The position numbers were made by a program, and so were the translations under genes. Positions 5,374 through 8,530 of a DNA stretch of 8,530 nucleotides are shown in pieces (position 1 is the stretch's first letter; each line of letters begins with the position of its first letter). This stretch comes from Phycisphaerae bacterium (lineage in GTDB: Bacteria; Planctomycetota; Phycisphaerae; UBA1845): the NCBI GenBank assembly GCA_028277545.1, contig JANQGB010000699.1, forward strand, positions 1 to 8,530. The letters are read 5' to 3'. A model generated the notes under the pieces. That model did no database searches. It worked only from the letters and a program-made list of their open reading frames with translations, and had not been told where the DNA came from.

Positions 5374-5385
5374 ACCTCGCGAGGT
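5374..5385. repeat. Perfect 12-bp palindrome between the thiolase-like and DUF35 genes
   Basis: ACCTCGCGAGGT is a perfect palindrome in the 85-base gap upstream of the DUF35 ribosome site. A second palindrome, GCCGGCCGGC at 5420-5429, abuts the thiolase-like stop. Either could be an operator, or structure affecting the downstream gene's translation. No known site is matched. Confidence 0.35.
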
Positions 5386-5429
5386 TCTGATCTTATCCGC
5401 AGCCATCGGGCCTGGGCCCGCCGGCCGGC

Positions 5430-6800
5430 TTACGGCGTCTCCATGATCGCGCAGGTTACGTGACTGCCGGTACCCGCGTGGGAGATGGCGCAGCCGCGTT
5501 TGGCGTTCTTGACCTGCAGGTTGCGGAAGTCGTCTGGTTTCTTCTTTCCGTAACGGGTCCAGCGCTCGGGGTCGGCGTGGAACTTCTCCCACTTGCCCTG
5601 GAGCTGCCACATTACCTCGACGAGCTGCCAGATGCCGGTGGCCCCCACCGCGTGCATGGTACCGATAAGGCCGCCGGAGAGGTTGGTCGGCAGGCGGCCC
5701 TCGAAGTAGGCGTCGCCGGACTCGATGAACTCGCGGCCGCGGCCGTAGGGTCGCAGCCCGATGTCCTCGTAGGTCTGGATATCGCTGATGGTGAAGGCGT
5801 CGTGGGTCTCCAGGAAGTCCAAGTCTTCAACCGGATCCTTGATGCCTGCCATGTTGTAGGCCAGATAGGCTGCCATGCGGGCCGCCAGGAACGAACTGAA
5901 GCCCGGCCAGTCCTGCCGCTTGCCGCCCTTGAACTCCTTGTAGGTGTCTTCGGTTTCGTTGGGCAGCAGCAGAATGGGCATATCGCGGCGGTCGGCGGTC
6001 CGCAGCGTGTGGGTGCCGCCGCAGATGGCCGTCAGTTTGATCGGCGTGTCGGATAGCTCGTAGGCCACCTTCTCGTCGCAGAGGATCAGCACCGCCGAGC
6101 CCACGCTCATCGCGCAGCATTCCAGGAAGCTCAGCGGATCCGACACGATGTCGTTCTTGAGGATGTCGTCGATCGTGTAATGCCCCGGATTCTGCGAATA
6201 GGGAGAATAACAGGCGTACTCGTGATTCTTGCAGGCGATCTTGGCCAGCGTCTCACGGGGCACCGCATTTTCGTACTGGTAGCGCTGGGCCATCAGGGCG
6301 TAATACGCCGCGTACATCCAGCCCAGTTCGCTCTCGAAGTCCTTGCAGGCGGCGCTGGCGATGTACGAGTTGCCGACCTTGGTGCTCACTTCGTCCATCC
6401 GCTCCCAGCCCACGACCGGCACGCAGTCGGCGTAACCGCTGGCTACGGCCTGGGCGGCAGCCAGCACAGCCGAGCCGCCGGTTGCCCCTCCGGTCTTGAC
6501 CTCGATGTTGCCCAGCGGGTCAAAGCCCAGGTAGTCGTGAACCTTCGCGGCCGCCAACAGTTGATCGCCGAAGTGGTCCGCGAACTGTGAGTAGACCACC
6601 CAGTTCACCATCCGGCGGAGCTTCTCCGGATCAACCTTGAGGTCATTCTCCTCCACCGCCACGCGGAGAGCGTCGGTGCACAACTGGCAACTGTTCTTCT
6701 CTGGGTAGCGTTTGCGGAAGTCCGTCACCCCGCCGGCCACGGCGAAGACCGGCTTCTCAAACTTCGGAATCCGCAGGTTACCGGGTCCGAACTTGATCAT
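5430..6800 (-). CDS. SCP2-type thiolase-fold protein lacking the nucleophilic cysteine
   Basis: The product is 456 residues, longer than the roughly 390 of typical SCP2-type thiolases. A strong ribosome site (GAGGAG, 6 bases upstream) fixes the start. The fold is evident: the N-terminal half has SGYADCVPVVGWERM at 121-135, then IACKNHEYACYSP (188-200), SDPLSFLECCAMS (220-232), THDAFT at 332-337 and a GG-xxxx-H-xx-GATG block at 376-389 with His383. The nucleophile region, normally VxxACASGG in this family, reads VKTGGATGGSA (101-111). The catalytic Cys position is therefore Gly105, and the GHP motif has become MHA. The C-terminal GCAISHAGTGSH block lacks the usual arrangement too. Ordinary thiolysis needs that cysteine, so an acetyltransferase label is doubtful. 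With its DUF35 partner downstream it resembles thiolase-fold lyases such as Ltp2-ChsH2, which do retro-aldol cleavage of acyl-CoAs. The substrate is unknown. Confidence 0.88.
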   Translation of the reverse strand: MIKFGPGNLRIPKFEKPVFAVAGGVTDFRKRYPEKNSCQLCTDALRVAVEENDLKVDPEKLRRMVNWVVYSQFADHFGDQLLAAAKVHDYLGFDPLGNIEVKTGGATGGSAVLAAAQAVASGYADCVPVVGWERMDEVSTKVGNSYIASAACKDFESELGWMYAAYYALMAQRYQYENAVPRETLAKIACKNHEYACYSPYSQNPGHYTIDDILKNDIVSDPLSFLECCAMSVGSAVLILCDEKVAYELSDTPIKLTAICGGTHTLRTADRRDMPILLLPNETEDTYKEFKGGKRQDWPGFSSFLAARMAAYLAYNMAGIKDPVEDLDFLETHDAFTISDIQTYEDIGLRPYGRGREFIESGDAYFEGRLPTNLSGGLIGTMHAVGATGIWQLVEVMWQLQGKWEKFHADPERWTRYGKKKPDDFRNLQVKNAKRGCAISHAGTGSHVTCAIMETP

Positions 6801-6828
6801 ACTGAACTCCTCTTTCTGTCACTAACGG

Positions 6829-6840
6829 TGCCATGTGGCA
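6829..6840. promoter_or_regulatory. Candidate operator palindrome upstream of the thiolase-like gene
   Basis: TGCCA and TGGCA flank a 2-base centre, giving a 5-bp-arm inverted repeat just upstream of the ribosome site of the minus-strand gene. The position suits a repressor or activator site, but short palindromes arise by chance and no family's consensus is matched. Confidence 0.2.
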
Positions 6841-7257
6841 TGAACTGTGCGAACAACTCGTAAAGTACGTGGTTGATTAGTCCGCGCCATCAAAGAGGCT
6901 GTCGGGCGATCGGCACATTGTGCGACCGCCATGCCAAGACTGATGTCCCCGTCCAAACGTCGTCGGCGGCCCAGTGAGTAGCGCTCCGCCGCGGTGACCG
7001 GCATCATCGCAGGATCAAACCGCAGACGCAAGCCCAGTGGCCGGTGCGTGCTGACCGGGGGGATTGGCGCTGGCGGCCTGGATTCCCGCGCTGGAAAGAG
7101 GTCGCCCGCTTGTGGTAGACTCAAGGTTTCACGGCCACCGCCCGGCAGCGGGCCACTGGCTGAGCTTGGCCACCGCGCCAAGGACGGCGGCATCCGGCGG
7201 TCGTAGCTGAGGCCGCGCCCAGGTCTGGCCCCGCAGCCCGGGTACTGGTTAGCGTAC

Positions 7258-7262
7258 GAGAG
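7258..7262 (+). promoter_or_regulatory. Ribosome binding site supporting the GTG start at 7268
   Basis: GAGAG lies 5 bases before GTG 7268, and an in-frame TAG at 7250-7252 upstream rules out any longer form. Together these fix the AccA-like start at GTG. Confidence 0.5.
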
Positions 7263-7267
7263 TTAAC

Positions 7268-8530
7268 GTGGCGTTCATTCTGCCATTCGAATCCGAGATC
7301 GCGGCGCTCGACGCCCAGGTTGCCGCGACGTCCGAGTCAGATCCGCAGCGGGCGACTCTGCAGGCCCGCTTGGAGGATCTGGAGCGTGCGGTCTACCCGA
7401 ACCTCAGTGCCTACGACACGTTCGTACTGTCGGGCCACCCGCTGCGACCAAAGGCGCTGGATTACATACGCCATGCCTTCCAGGACGTCCGCCTCTTCTA
7501 CAACCGTGATGTGCGCGGTGACCACCTCATGGTGGCCGGCGAGGCCAAGATTGAGATCGCCGACCGCCTGGTTGACGTGATCGTCATCGGTCAGCAGACC
7601 GGCCCGTCCTCGCAGCGGGAGGAGATGCTCCAGTTGCCCAACTCGGAGTACCAGCGCTGGAACCAGGGAATGGGCCTGCCTGACGGGTACCGCAAAGCGG
7701 TTCACTTCATGAAGCTGGCGGAACATCGGGGTTGGCCGGTGGTGGTTTTCGTGGACACACCCGGCGCCGATCCGTCCGAGTATTCCGAGGAAGAAGGGCA
7801 GGCTTTCGCAATCAACGAGGTGATCCACGCGACCACCGCCCTCAGAACACCCAGTCTCTCCTACATAATCAGCCTGGGTGCCAGTGGCGGAGCAATCGCC
7901 ATCACGCCTACCAACCGGACCATCATCAACCAGTACGCCACCTACATGGTCATCAGTCCGGGTGGCTGCGCGTCGATCCTGTTTCGCAACCGCAGCCCCG
8001 AGTCCATTCGCCGGGCTGCCGAGGGGTTGCGTTTGACGTCGGCCGATGCCTTGGAGCAGGGCACGGTGGACGACGTGGTTGAGGAGGGTATTCACCCCGG
8101 GCACCGATATCCCCAGGAGCTGCTGGCCGGGGCCAAAGAGGCGATTGTCCGCAATCTCACCCAGATTCTCGATCTTCAAGGTCCGGCGGCGGAGAGGGCG
8201 CGTCGCGACAAGTTCTTCGCCATGGGCGTCTGGGGCACCGATGGCGACCCGCGCAGCGTCAACGCGCTAGCCCGGGCGGCCGTGGAGCAAACCAGGGGAT
8301 ACACAAGCCTGCGGAAGGCGCTCGACGAGTACATTGCCACGCAGGCCGCCGGCATCGCAGAGCGGAACGGCGAGTCCACCGACGAGGCTGCCGCCGCGGC
8401 GCAGGCCGAGACGCGCGGGAAACTTGCCCGTCTGATCCACGCGGTTGGCAAAGCTGATCTGCCCTACCTGAGCCAGGTCTTGAATCACAATCCGTACATG
8501 CTGCTGACCAACACCCAGTGGGCGGAGATT
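7268..8530 (+). CDS. AccA-like acyl-CoA carboxyltransferase (alpha-subunit type), 3' end outside window
   Basis: The frame gives 421 residues from GTG 7268 and is still open at the window end. It follows AccA, the alpha subunit of the acetyl-CoA carboxylase carboxyltransferase, which forms half of the site moving CO2 from carboxybiotin to acyl-CoA. Matches in order: an N-terminal coiled helix (FESEIAALDAQV), LSGHPLRPKALDYIRHAF (54-71), GLPDGYRKAVHFMKLAEH (136-153), VVVFVDTPGA (158-167), then ASGGAIAI (205-212) and QYATYMVISPGGCASIL (222-238). Differences from canonical AccA: the oxyanion-hole segment GEGGSGG reads SLGASGG, and DTPGAYPG reads DTPGADPS. Canonical AccA ends near residue 320; here about 100 further residues are present, rich in Ala/Glu (EAAAAAQAETRGKLARL). 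A fused or extended protein, perhaps with an AccD-like domain downstream, is possible. It is divergent from the thiolase-like unit and may be a paralogue for another acyl-CoA. Confidence 0.85.
   Translation, partial: MAFILPFESEIAALDAQVAATSESDPQRATLQARLEDLERAVYPNLSAYDTFVLSGHPLRPKALDYIRHAFQDVRLFYNRDVRGDHLMVAGEAKIEIADRLVDVIVIGQQTGPSSQREEMLQLPNSEYQRWNQGMGLPDGYRKAVHFMKLAEHRGWPVVVFVDTPGADPSEYSEEEGQAFAINEVIHATTALRTPSLSYIISLGASGGAIAITPTNRTIINQYATYMVISPGGCASILFRNRSPESIRRAAEGLRLTSADALEQGTVDDVVEEGIHPGHRYPQELLAGAKEAIVRNLTQILDLQGPAAERARRDKFFAMGVWGTDGDPRSVNALARAAVEQTRGYTSLRKALDEYIATQAAGIAERNGESTDEAAAAAQAETRGKLARLIHAVGKADLPYLSQVLNHNPYMLLTNTQWAEI

Larger units (their letters stand above)
6801..7267. other. 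Divergent intergenic region between the thiolase-like and AccA-like genes
   Basis: These 467 bases must hold the promoters for both directions. No credible gene was found; the frames open here are arginine/proline-rich. Near the minus-strand gene there is a 12-base near-palindrome, TGCCA-TG-TGGCA at 6829-6840, 28 bases before its start. In the right half, the octamer GCCACCGC recurs (about 7133 and 7169) and a GC-rich hairpin (CCGC with GCGG) lies near 7137-7150. No -35/-10 pair met a reasonable standard in either direction. Confidence 0.5.

Noticed and set aside
5460..6056. Long plus-strand frames opposite the thiolase-like gene (5460-6056, 6180-6590)
   Set aside because: They are antisense shadows of a high-GC gene, rich in Gly/Val/Ala with no motif. 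The minus-strand frame has clear family features and a strong ribosome site.
6994..7206. 70-residue plus-strand frame in the divergent intergenic region
   Set aside because: The composition is Gly/Arg/Pro-rich and there is no ribosome site or family feature. It ends before the true GTG start at 7268.
7337..8179. 280-residue minus-strand frame opposite the AccA-like gene
   Set aside because: The plus-strand frame matches AccA along its length; the antisense frame has no recognisable domain and exists because of GC-biased codons.

Overview
The window looks like chromosomal DNA of a GC-rich bacterium, probably Gram-negative. It carries PilZ-type (cyclic-di-GMP binding) proteins, a short lipobox lipoprotein and an AccA-type carboxyltransferase. 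It also holds a thiolase-fold protein paired with a DUF35 zinc-ribbon/OB-fold partner. Such pairs are common in archaea, actinobacteria, Desulfobacterota and several environmental lineages, so the phylum cannot be fixed from this sequence alone. No rRNA, tRNA, CRISPR array or intact insertion sequence was seen.

Left half (1-4700), sparse and partly decayed. The window opens with the tail of a plus-strand gene (3-128). A small PilZ-like group follows: a degenerate PilZ protein (551-862), a 34-residue hydrophobic peptide (868-972) and a clearer PilZ protein (1211-1516). From about 1700 to 2820 there is a string of very short reading frames with good GC-rich third positions and 4- to 8-base stop/start overlaps. 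Two of them are broken by an in-frame stop or by apparent frameshifts. This reads as the remains of a compact, phage-like or mobile gene cassette, but no family was recognised. An orphan 293-residue gene (2867-3748) has weak features of a PD-(D/E)XK nuclease-like fold. After a 355-base gap come a small uncertain frame (4104-4349) and a short lipoprotein (4358-4672) whose 3' part may be frame-disrupted at a run of seven G.

Right half (4700-8530), compact metabolic genes. On the minus strand a 456-residue SCP2-type thiolase-fold protein (6800 to 5430) is followed by a 157-residue DUF35 protein (5344 to 4871). A strong hairpin at 4807-4841 closes this unit. Divergently, after a 467-base gap, an AccA-like carboxyltransferase starts with GTG at 7268 and runs off the window.

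The thiolase-like protein lacks the nucleophilic cysteine at its usual place (glycine 105). It keeps the HDAF motif and the histidine of the GHP-equivalent motif, and it is encoded with a DUF35 partner. This is the architecture of the Cys-less, DUF35-dependent thiolase-fold lyases typified by the steroid side-chain aldolase Ltp2-ChsH2. The pair is therefore better described as a candidate acyl-CoA carbon-carbon lyase or atypical condensing enzyme than as an ordinary acetyl-CoA acetyltransferase. The divergent AccA paralogue next to it suggests an acyl-CoA carboxylation/cleavage module, which is an inference from proximity only.
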